From Chimaeribacter californicus (GTDB lineage Bacteria; Pseudomonadota; Gammaproteobacteria; Enterobacterales; Enterobacteriaceae): a stretch of 64,000 nt of DNA. Location: assembly GCF_002858675.1 (NCBI RefSeq), contig NZ_PJZF01000007.1, positions 1-64,000 of the forward strand. The letters are read 5' to 3'. Under the pieces are notes generated by a model. It saw nothing but the letters and a program-made list of their open reading frames with translations. It was not told the DNA's origin and did no database searches. Both the position numbers and the translations under genes were made by a program. Within the stretch, counting starts at the first letter, position 1, and every line of letters begins with the position of its first letter. Shown here in pieces: positions 55,037 to 62,581 of this stretch.

Positions 55037-55834
55037 ATGGGTGTTTCCGTATTTCGTCGTCATTTACTGTTGGGCATGATGGCTGTAACCCTGACCAGCG
55101 GCATGGTCAGTAAAACCTTCGCGGCTGATGAGCTTGATCAGGTCAAGCAGCGCGGCACGCTGGTGGTGGGCCTGGAAGGCACCTATCCGCCGTTCAGCTT
55201 CCAGGGGGAAGACGGCAAACTTACCGGTTTTGAGGTGGAATTTGCCGAGGCGCTGGCGCAGCACCTTGGCGTGAAGGCCAAACTCTCCCCGACAAAATGG
55301 GACGGGATGCTCGCCTCGCTGGATTCCAAGCGCATCGATGTGGTGATCAACCAGGTCACGATTTCCGATGAGCGCAAGAAGAAGTATGACTTCTCCACCC
55401 CGTACACCGTTTCCGGCATCCAGACGCTGACCAAGAAAGGCAACGAAGCGGGCATCACCAAGCCGGCCGATCTTGCCGGCAAGAAAGTGGGCGTCGGCCT
55501 TGGCAGCAACTATGAGCAGTGGCTGCGTGAGAACGTGAAAGGCGTGGACATCCGTACCTATGACGATGACCCGACCAAATACCAGGATCTGCGCTTCGGC
55601 CGCACCGACGCCATTCTGGTAGACCGCCTGGCGGCACTGGATCTGGTGAAGAAAACCGGCAACACGATGGCGGTCGCCGGCCCGGCTTTCTCCCGCCTGG
55701 AATCAGGCGTGGCGCTGCGCAAAGGCAACCCACAGATGCTGGCCGCCATCGATAAAGCGATTGCTGACATGCAGCAGGATGGCTCGCTGAAAAAAATCTC
55801 TGAAAAATGGTTCGGTGCTGACGTCACCAAATAA
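55037..55834 (+). CDS. tcyJ: Cystine-binding periplasmic protein FliY (TcyJ)
   Basis: The 265-residue precursor (E. coli 266) has a signal peptide ending near KTFAAD and the family 3 solute-binding fold: GTLVVGLEGTYPPFSFQGEDGKLTGFEVE, DVVINQVTISDERKKKYDFSTPY, ADLAGKKVGVGLGSNYEQWL. It binds L-cystine for the YecSC importer. Despite the name it is not a flagellar component. A separate promoter probably lies in the 113-base A/T-rich gap after dcyD. Confidence 0.95.
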   Translation: MGVSVFRRHLLLGMMAVTLTSGMVSKTFAADELDQVKQRGTLVVGLEGTYPPFSFQGEDGKLTGFEVEFAEALAQHLGVKAKLSPTKWDGMLASLDSKRIDVVINQVTISDERKKKYDFSTPYTVSGIQTLTKKGNEAGITKPADLAGKKVGVGLGSNYEQWLRENVKGVDIRTYDDDPTKYQDLRFGRTDAILVDRLAALDLVKKTGNTMAVAGPAFSRLESGVALRKGNPQMLAAIDKAIADMQQDGSLKKISEKWFGADVTK

Positions 55835-55836
55835 CC

Positions 55837-55897
55837 CCCGCGCCGGTGAGCGATCGCCGGCCTATTTTCACCTCCGGCGTAGTACGCCGACAGGGTT
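55837..55897 (+). other. Intercistronic hairpins between tcyJ and tcyL
   Basis: Two small stems, GCCGG/CCGGC around 55850 and CGGCG-TAGTA-CGCCG around 55875-55890, fill the 69-base gap. Such structures commonly favour accumulation of the binding-protein part of an ABC importer mRNA; this role is inferred. Confidence 0.45.
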
Positions 55898-55903
55898 CGA
55901 CAG

Positions 55904-56566
55904 ATGCAAGAAAGTATTCAACTGGTGCTGGATTCAGCACCCTTTTTATTGAAGGGGACGCTGTTTACCCTTCAGCTCAGTATTGGCGGCATGGCCTTTG
56001 GCCTGTTCCTTGGTTTTATGCTGGCGCTGATGCGCCTTTCGCGTTTCTGGCCGCTGGCCTGGCTCTCCCGGATTTATGTGTCGATTTTCCGCGGCACACC
56101 GCTGATTGCCCAGTTGTTCATGATTTACTACGGCCTGCCGCAATTCGGCATTGAGCTGGATCCTATCCCGGCGGCGATGATTGGGCTGTCGCTGAATACG
56201 GCGGCCTACACCTCCGAAACGTTGCGCGCGGCAATTTCGTCGATTGAGAAAGGGCAGTGGGAAGCCGCCGCCAGTATCGGCATGACGCCGTGGCAGACGC
56301 TGCGCCGGGTGATTCTGCCGCAGGCGGCCCGTACTGCGCTGCCGCCGCTGGGCAACAGTTTTATCAGTCTGGTGAAAGACACATCGCTGGCGGCGACCAT
56401 TCAGGTGCCGGAGCTGTTCCGCCAGGCGCAGCTGATCACGTCGCGCACGTTTGAGGTGTTCACCATGTATTTAGCCGCCTCGCTGGTGTACTGGGTGCTG
56501 GCGACGCTGCTGTCCGCGCTGCAAAACCGGCTGGAAGCCCGGGTTAACCGACAGGATCAGGAGTAA
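55904..56566 (+). CDS. tcyL: Cystine ABC transporter permease YecS (TcyL)
   Basis: The 220-residue permease (E. coli 222) shows the polar amino acid HisM-type domain: LLKGTLFTLQLSIGGMAFGLFLG, YVSIFRGTPLIAQLFMIYYGLPQFG and the EAA loop EAAASIGMTPWQTLRRVILPQAAR. It forms the channel of the cystine/diaminopimelate importer. The ribosome site before ATG 55904 is poor. Confidence 0.95.
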   Translation: MQESIQLVLDSAPFLLKGTLFTLQLSIGGMAFGLFLGFMLALMRLSRFWPLAWLSRIYVSIFRGTPLIAQLFMIYYGLPQFGIELDPIPAAMIGLSLNTAAYTSETLRAAISSIEKGQWEAAASIGMTPWQTLRRVILPQAARTALPPLGNSFISLVKDTSLAATIQVPELFRQAQLITSRTFEVFTMYLAASLVYWVLATLLSALQNRLEARVNRQDQE

Positions 56567-56568
56567 CC

Positions 56569-57324
56569 ATGAGTGCTATTGATGTAAGGAACCTGACCAA
56601 AGCCTTTAACGGCAATACGGTGCTGCACGGGATCGACTTGTCGGTGAATGCCGGGGAAGTGGTGGCGATCATCGGCCCCAGTGGTTCCGGCAAGACCACG
56701 CTGTTACGCAGTATTAATCTGCTGGAAGTGCCGGACGGCGGCACCATCAGCGTCGGCAAGATAACGATTGACGGCGGGCAGTCACTGAACCGGCAGAAGC
56801 AGAAGGTGCGCGCCCTGCGCCAGCAGGTTGGGTTTGTGTTCCAGAACTTTAATCTGTTCCCGCACCGGTCGGTGCTGGAGAATATTATTGAAGGCCCGGT
56901 GATTGTGAAGGGCGAGAAGCGCGCCGAGGCGGAGCAGCGCGCCCGCGAGTTGCTGGCGAAAGTGGGGCTGAGCGGGAAGGAGAGTGCTTACCCGCGCCGT
57001 CTTTCCGGCGGGCAGCAGCAGCGCGTGGCGATAGCCCGCGCGCTGGCGATGCGCCCGGAGGTGATTTTGTTTGACGAACCGACCTCCGCCCTCGACCCGG
57101 AGCTGGTAGGCGAAGTGCTGAGCACCATTCGCGCGCTGGCCCAGGAGCGCCGCACCATGGTGATCGTCACCCACGAGATGAGTTTTGCCCGCGACGTCGC
57201 CGACCGCGCCATCTTCATGGACAACGGCCGCATCGTCGAACAAGGCCCGGCCAAAGCGCTGTTCGCCAACCCGCAACACGCCCGCACCCGCCAGTTCCTG
57301 GACAAATTCCTGAACCAGTCATAA
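56569..57324 (+). CDS. tcyN: Cystine ABC transporter ATPase YecC (TcyN)
   Basis: The 251-residue ATPase (E. coli 250) has Walker A GPSGSGKT at 36-43, signature LSGGQQQR near 146 and Walker B VILFDEPTSALDPE. It powers cystine uptake with TcyJ and TcyL, and starts 2 bases after tcyL. It may supply substrate chemistry linked to the neighbouring D-cysteine desulfhydrase. Confidence 0.95.
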   Translation: MSAIDVRNLTKAFNGNTVLHGIDLSVNAGEVVAIIGPSGSGKTTLLRSINLLEVPDGGTISVGKITIDGGQSLNRQKQKVRALRQQVGFVFQNFNLFPHRSVLENIIEGPVIVKGEKRAEAEQRARELLAKVGLSGKESAYPRRLSGGQQQRVAIARALAMRPEVILFDEPTSALDPELVGEVLSTIRALAQERRTMVIVTHEMSFARDVADRAIFMDNGRIVEQGPAKALFANPQHARTRQFLDKFLNQS

Positions 57325-57328
57325 TCAA

Positions 57329-57358
57329 AAAGGTGCGGGAACCCCCGCACCTTTATTT
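57329..57358 (+). terminator. Rho-independent terminator of the cystine importer operon
   Basis: AAAGGTGCGGG-AACC-CCCGCACCTTT followed by ATTTCTTCTTT. Confidence 0.93.
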
Positions 57359-57440
57359 CTTCTTTCTATTTTCCCAAATACCCCGTATATCCACCCCGGC
57401 GAAAAATATCTACCGCTACAAAAACATCCCCCAACTTTTT

Positions 57441-57551
57441 CCTTACATAGCCAGGAATTTGCAGTCTGGTAGGGGCGTAAAAATCATTGCCGAGTGGAGC
57501 CGCAGGGCCGGGCGAGCGGGCAGGACGCGTAAAAATCTCCACCTACCATTT
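57441..57551 (+). repeat. Truncated 5' module of the composite hairpin repeat
   Basis: The segment from CCTTACATAGCCAGG through GGGCGAGCGGGCAGGAC repeats the first 85 or so bases of the copy beginning 111 bases later, with two or three substitutions, then stops before any of the variable hairpins and passes through TAAAAATCTCC-ACCTACCATTT into the next copy. This shows that the 5' module alone has been duplicated at this locus. Confidence 0.75.
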
Positions 57552-57855
57552 CCTTACATAGCCAGGAATTTGCAGTCTGGTGGGGGCGTAAAAATCATTG
57601 CCGAATGGAGCCGCAGGGCCGGGCGAGCACACACGGATGTGTGCGAGAGTCGCAGCCACGCCGGGAGCGTGTCTGCGGCGGCCCGATTAGCCCGTAGGCG
57701 AAATGAGGGGAGACGCGGTAGCGTCCAATGATTCAGCCGGGGCACCCAAAGCGCGGGGATGCAAGGGGCGGGCGCTTACGCGCCCCTTGCGCGGTGGCGG
57801 CAGCGGGGCCACAGAAAGACGTCGGAAGTATGCCAACGCAACACACCTCGATCCC
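57552..57855 (+). repeat. Composite hairpin repeat, full-length copy at the right locus
   Basis: The copy aligns almost base for base with 399-704 apart from the two hairpin slots. Slot 1 (57627-57644) is GCACACA-CGGA-TGTGTGC, and slot 2 (57712-57725) is GACGC-GGTA-GCGTC; both differ from the left copy but are fully paired. The invariant 10-bp stem GCAAGGGGCG/CGCCCCTTGC is identical. It ends with CTCGATCCC directly at the putA terminator and sits between two converging operons. Confidence 0.82.
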
Positions 57856-57886
57856 AAAAACAAAAAAGGCGCGGTTCCCCGCGCCT
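57856..57886 (-). terminator. Rho-independent terminator of putA
   Basis: On the minus strand AGGCGCGG-GGAA-CCGCGCCT is followed by TTTTTGTTTTT, 9 bases after the putA stop. Confidence 0.93.
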
Positions 57887-57894
57887 CACTCCCA

Positions 57895-60800
57895 TCACCC
57901 AATGGTCATCAAACTCGCATTGCCCCCCGCCGCCGCGGTATTAATACTCAGTGAACGCTCCAGCAGCAGACGCTCCAGCAACAGATGCGTCTCACCACGG
58001 GCGAAGCCCTGCACCGACACAATCGCCCCGGCGCGCTGGGCCACATGCTCACACAGCGCACGCAGCTGATCGGAATCGCCGTGGTGGATCACTGCGTCAT
58101 ACTCGGCATTGCCTGCCTGCCAGTCCGGCGTGAAGTCAATGCGCGCCTGCACCTCCTGCGGCAGTCGTTTGAACAGCGCCCGTTGCATCTCGCCTTCCGG
58201 CCATAGCACCCGGCTGCCCACCGACAACACACCGGCCAGTTGCGTCCAGGCATCGTTCTCATCGTCTGCCAGGCAGAGCACCTGCTCACGCGGCATCAAT
58301 GCGTAGGTGTTGCGCTCGCCTGTCGGCCCCGGCAGGGTACGCACGGTGCCGCCCTGCGCCCAGTCGGCGTAGTGCTGGCACAGCACCGACAGCGGCGTCA
58401 GCTGCTGCGCGTCTGCCCAGTTTTTCAGAGCCTGTAACGGGGCCTGCAACGGCTGGCGCGCGCTGGAATCCAGCGCCAGTTGCTGATCCTGGCGGGTCAG
58501 GGTGCGGTGCACCGCATCATCCGGACGGCTGGAGAGCAGGCGGTAGAGGTAGAGCGGGCCACCGGCTTTCGGGCCGGTACCGGACAAGCCTTCGCCGCCG
58601 AACGGCTGAACGCCCACCACGGCGCCCACCATATTACGGTTAACGTAGAGGTTGCCGACGCGCGCCTTGCTGGTCACGCGGGCAATGGTCTCGTCGATGC
58701 GCGTATGCACGCCCAGCGTCAGGCCATAGCCTGCGGCGTTGATCTGGTCGATCAGGCCGTCGAGGTTCTGGCGGGAATAACGCACCACGTGCAGCACCGG
58801 GCCGAAGATCTCGCGTTTCAGCTCGTCAAAGCTCTCCAGCTCAATCAGCGTCGGTTTAATAAAGGTGCCGAGCGGCCACTCTTTCTCATCCTGCGCATTG
58901 GCTTTCGCTGCCTGATAGACCTTGCGGCCTTTGGCACGCATGGCGTTGATGTGTTTTTCGATATTGGCTTTGGCTTCGGCATCAATCACCGGGCCAACGT
59001 CGGTGGAGAGGCGCTCCGGGTTGCCCATGCGGCATTCGGCCATGGCGCCGCGCAGCATCTGCAGGGTGTGTTCCGCCACCTCATCCTGTACGCAGAGCAC
59101 GCGCAGGGCCGAGCAGCGCTGACCGGCGCTGTCGAAGGCAGAGGCGACCACGTCCGTGACGACCTGTTCGGTCAGCGCGGAGGAGTCAACGATCATGGCA
59201 TTCAGCCCGCCGGTTTCGGCAATCAGCGGCGTCGGGCGGCCCTGCGGGTCAAGGCGGCCGGCGATGTTGCGTTGCAGCAGCGACGCGACTTCCGTGGAGC
59301 CGGTAAACATCACGCCGCGTACGCGGGCATCATTCACCAGTTTCGCCCCTACGGTGGCACCGTCACCCGGCAGCAGTTGCAGCACCCCGGCCGGTACACC
59401 CGCTTCATGCAGCAGTTTCACCGCCAGCGAAGCGATAAGCGGCGTCTGTTCTGCCGGTTTGGCCAGCACGCTGTTGCCTGCCGCCAGCGCGGCGGCAATC
59501 TGGCCGGTAAAGATCGCCAGCGGGAAGTTCCACGGGCTGATGCACACCACCGGCCCCAGCGGGCGGTGGCTGTCATTGGCGAAGTCCTGGCGGATAAGCC
59601 CGGCGTAATAGTGCAGAAAGTCTACCGCCTCGCGCACTTCGGCAATTGCGTTGCTGAAGGTTTTGCCCGCCTCGCGCACCAGCACGCCCAGCAGGTTTTG
59701 CAGCTGCGCTTCCATCAGTTCCGCCGCACGTGACAGGATGGCAGCACGCTCTTCCGGCGGGGTTGCGAACCAGATCGGCCCGGCCGCCGCAGAGGCGTCC
59801 AGCGCCCGGCTGATCTCCGCCTCGGTGGTATCACGCACATAGCCCACCACATCACGTGGTTCCGCCGGGTTAATTACCGGCTGCGCCTCGCCGGCCTCTT
59901 TCTCGGCATCGATCAGCGGTTCCGCATTCAGCGGGTGCGCGGCAGTGCTGAGCAGGGCACTGGAGAGGGAAGCCAGGCGCTGTTCATTGGAAAGATCCAG
60001 GCCGGAGGAGTTAACGCGCTCGTCACCATACAGCTCACGCGGCGACGGAATGCGTGGGTGCGGCAGGCCAATCTGCCCCTCCTGGGCAGCCAGCGCCTCC
60101 ACCGCACTGACCGGATCGGCCACCAGCTCTTCCAGTGGCAGGGTGGCATCGGCGATGCGGTTAACAAAGGAGGTGTTCGCCCCATTCTCCAGCAGGCGGC
60201 GCACCAGATAGGCCAGCAGCGTCTCGTGGGTGCCCACCGGCGCATAGATGCGGCACGGGCGGTTCAGCTTGCCGTCGGCAATGTTGCCCACCACCTGCTC
60301 ATACAGCGGTTCGCCCATGCCGTGCAGGCACTGGAACTCATACTGGCCCGGGTAGTAGTTATTGCCGGCCAGGTGGTAGATCGCCGCCAGTGTGTGGGCG
60401 TTGTGGGTGGCGAACTGCGGGTAAATCAGGTTCGGCACCGCCAGCAGTTTGCGGGCGCAGGCCAGGTAGGAGACGTCGGTATAGACCTTGCGGGTGTAGA
60501 CCGGGTAGCCCTCGAGGCCGTCCATCTGGGCGCGTTTGATTTCGCTGTCCCAATAGGCGCCTTTCACCAGACGGATCATCAGGCGGCGGCGGCTGCGGCC
60601 GGCCAGGTCGATCAGGCTGTCAATCACGAACGGGCAGCGTTTCTGGTAGGCCTGGATCACAAAGCCGATGCCGTTCCAGCCGGCCAGCTGCGGTTCAAAG
60701 CAGAGTTTTTCCAGCAGATCGAGCGAGATCTCCAGCCGGTCAGCCTCTTCGGCGTCGATGTTGATGCCGATGTCATACTTGCGTGCCTGCAAGGTCAGCG

Positions 60801-61863
60801 CCAGCAGGCGCGGGTAGAGTTCGTCCATCACGCGCTCATACTGGGCGCGGCTGTAACGCGGGTGCAGCGCCGACAGCTTGATCGAGATGCCCGGCCCTTC
60901 ATAGATGCCGCGGCCATTGGAGGCTTTGCCGATGGCATGGATCGCCTGCTGGTAGGACGTCAGGTAGGCCTGCGCATCCGCTTCCGTCAGCGCCGCCTCA
61001 CCCAGCATGTCATAGGAGTAGCGGAACCCTTTCTCTTCCAGTTTACGGGCATTGGCCAGCGCCTCGGCAATGGTCTCCCCGGTCACAAACTGTTCACCCA
61101 TCAGGCGCATCGCCATATCCACACCTTTGCGGATCAGCGGCTCGCCGCTCTTGCCGATAATGCGGTTCAGCGAGCGGGAGAGGTTGGCCTCATTGTGGGT
61201 AGAGACCAGGCGGCCGGTAAACAGCAGCCCCCAGGTCGCCGCGTTGACAAACAGAGAGGAACTGCGGCCGAGGTGGGAGTGCCAGTTACCGTTGCTGATC
61301 TTATCCCGGATCAGTGCATCGCGCGTCGCCTTGTCAGGAATACGCAGTAATGCCTCGGCCAGGCACATCAGCGCCACGCCCTCTTGTGAGGAGAGGGAGA
61401 ACTCCTGGAGCAGCCCTTGCACCATTCCGGCGCGTCCGGTTGCCCCTTTTTGGTGCCGCAGCTTCTCTGCGATGCGGTAAGCGAGCTGATGGGTAGACTC
61501 CGCCAGCGGGGCAGGCAGGCGCGCCTGCTCCAGCAACATCGGCACCGCTTCCGTCTCCGGGCGGCGGTAGGCAGCGGTGATAGCCGCACGGTTCACCGAC
61601 TGCGGCAGGATCTGCTCAGCGAATTCCAGGAAAGGCTGGGGGGCATCGCTGGTGGGCAGGGCAGCCACTTCATCGCCCTCTGCCGCCGTAGCGCCTGCCG
61701 CCGCAAATTCCGGTAACGCCTCGCCACTCTCCAGCCGTTCCAGATAAGTAAAAATGGCCTGCTTGATTAGCCAGTGCGGCGTCCGGTCGATCTGTTGCGC
61801 GGCAGTTTTGATGCGGTCGCGTGTGGCTTCGTCCAGCTTCACGCCCATTGTGGTAGTGCCCAT
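57895..61863 (-). CDS. putA: Trifunctional proline dehydrogenase / P5C dehydrogenase / repressor PutA
   Basis: The 1322-residue protein (E. coli 1320) has an N-terminal ribbon-helix-helix DNA-binding domain (MGTTTMGVKLDEATRDRIK... residues 1-47), a proline dehydrogenase barrel (GISIKLSALHPRYSRAQYERV to YAPVGTHETLLAYLVRRLLENGA) and an aldehyde dehydrogenase domain with ISPWNFPLAIFTGQIAAALA, MFTGSTEVA and the catalytic cysteine in SAGQRCSAL. It oxidises proline to glutamate at the membrane and, in low proline, represses put transcription. ATG 61863 gives the exact conserved N-terminus and an AGGAG site; 49 further in-frame codons upstream are not part of it. It ends at 57895 next to the repeat copy. 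Confidence 0.97.
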   Translation of the reverse strand: MGTTTMGVKLDEATRDRIKTAAQQIDRTPHWLIKQAIFTYLERLESGEALPEFAAAGATAAEGDEVAALPTSDAPQPFLEFAEQILPQSVNRAAITAAYRRPETEAVPMLLEQARLPAPLAESTHQLAYRIAEKLRHQKGATGRAGMVQGLLQEFSLSSQEGVALMCLAEALLRIPDKATRDALIRDKISNGNWHSHLGRSSSLFVNAATWGLLFTGRLVSTHNEANLSRSLNRIIGKSGEPLIRKGVDMAMRLMGEQFVTGETIAEALANARKLEEKGFRYSYDMLGEAALTEADAQAYLTSYQQAIHAIGKASNGRGIYEGPGISIKLSALHPRYSRAQYERVMDELYPRLLALTLQARKYDIGINIDAEEADRLEISLDLLEKLCFEPQLAGWNGIGFVIQAYQKRCPFVIDSLIDLAGRSRRRLMIRLVKGAYWDSEIKRAQMDGLEGYPVYTRKVYTDVSYLACARKLLAVPNLIYPQFATHNAHTLAAIYHLAGNNYYPGQYEFQCLHGMGEPLYEQVVGNIADGKLNRPCRIYAPVGTHETLLAYLVRRLLENGANTSFVNRIADATLPLEELVADPVSAVEALAAQEGQIGLPHPRIPSPRELYGDERVNSSGLDLSNEQRLASLSSALLSTAAHPLNAEPLIDAEKEAGEAQPVINPAEPRDVVGYVRDTTEAEISRALDASAAAGPIWFATPPEERAAILSRAAELMEAQLQNLLGVLVREAGKTFSNAIAEVREAVDFLHYYAGLIRQDFANDSHRPLGPVVCISPWNFPLAIFTGQIAAALAAGNSVLAKPAEQTPLIASLAVKLLHEAGVPAGVLQLLPGDGATVGAKLVNDARVRGVMFTGSTEVASLLQRNIAGRLDPQGRPTPLIAETGGLNAMIVDSSALTEQVVTDVVASAFDSAGQRCSALRVLCVQDEVAEHTLQMLRGAMAECRMGNPERLSTDVGPVIDAEAKANIEKHINAMRAKGRKVYQAAKANAQDEKEWPLGTFIKPTLIELESFDELKREIFGPVLHVVRYSRQNLDGLIDQINAAGYGLTLGVHTRIDETIARVTSKARVGNLYVNRNMVGAVVGVQPFGGEGLSGTGPKAGGPLYLYRLLSSRPDDAVHRTLTRQDQQLALDSSARQPLQAPLQALKNWADAQQLTPLSVLCQHYADWAQGGTVRTLPGPTGERNTYALMPREQVLCLADDENDAWTQLAGVLSVGSRVLWPEGEMQRALFKRLPQEVQARIDFTPDWQAGNAEYDAVIHHGDSDQLRALCEHVAQRAGAIVSVQGFARGETHLLLERLLLERSLSINTAAAGGNASLMTIG

Positions 61864-62003
61864 GCCAACTGACTCCTGTAGTCGATACTGCTTTAAGAAG
61901 AGATGCGCCGGGATTCGGAAAATATTCCCGGTTTCTGACAAGACCAGGGTTTCTGTTAAAACGCGAAAAAAACTGCGCAGAGAATAGCGCCCCTGGGGTT
62001 CAT

Positions 62004-62021
62004 GTTGCAACTTTGTGCAAC
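62004..62021. promoter_or_regulatory. PutA-type operator near putA
   Basis: GTTGCA-N6-TGCAAC is a perfect inverted pair of the GTTGCA motif reported for E. coli PutA binding. It lies about 140 bases upstream of the putA ATG in the shared control region. Confidence 0.75.
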
Positions 62022-62166
62022 CCTGTTTTTGCTATGTGCTCTAAATGTAATTTATGCAGGATTCATGCCGCTTTTTACACCAAATTCTGTTAACAAAATA
62101 AACAGGCACAGTTATTGCTTAAGAATTGGCGTGCCGGGGTAACACGGCATTCTGATTACGCCCGCC

Positions 62167-62186
62167 TCAGGCCCGGCGTGGCCTGA
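62167..62186. other. Hairpin in the putA-putP control region
   Basis: TCAGGCC-CGGCGT-GGCCTGA makes a perfect 7-bp stem in the middle of the 718-base divergent region. No U-tract is adjacent. Apart from the operators, nothing else in the region can be named. Confidence 0.4.
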
Positions 62187-62451
62187 ACGCAGGGCCCCGT
62201 TTTTGATGTGGGGCAGTATCACGGTGATACCCCGGAAGTGCTACTGAGTACAACCGCCGGTGATTATTTGTGTGATGCGGCGTAAGGTTTATGTTTCCTG
62301 AATGTTAAATGCCTTGGCGCGGCACGGTAACCTCATCTAGGATGTGCCGCGCAGCAGACAGGGTAGACGAAAAAAACAACAGGGTATTACCCCAGCCGTT
62401 GGCGTGGTTTTTCAGAAAGTCACGACACGCAAAAAGCAGTCATAAAACAAG

Positions 62452-62457
62452 TGCAAC
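62452..62457. promoter_or_regulatory. Second PutA-type operator half-site, near putP
   Basis: TGCAAC (GTTGCA on the other strand) occurs about 125 bases upstream of the putP ATG. Two operator regions flanking the divergent promoters agree with the E. coli put arrangement; a single hexamer alone is weak evidence. Confidence 0.5.
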
Positions 62458-62581
62458 ACAACATGATACCCCGTTCCGGTATCTTCTTACGCCTGACGGC
62501 AGTGCCGGCCGCCAGGAGAGACAGGGCGTTTCACAGGGACCCCCCGCGTGAATCCGATTAAAAAGTACGTGGAGAAAACAC

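Noticed and set aside
59935-61350. 471-codon antisense frame across putA
   Set aside because: Shadow frame generated by biased third positions of putA.
61864-62010. Upstream extension of putA by 49 codons
   Set aside because: The conserved PutA N-terminus begins exactly at the ATG at 61863, behind an AGGAG site; the extension overlaps the operator region.
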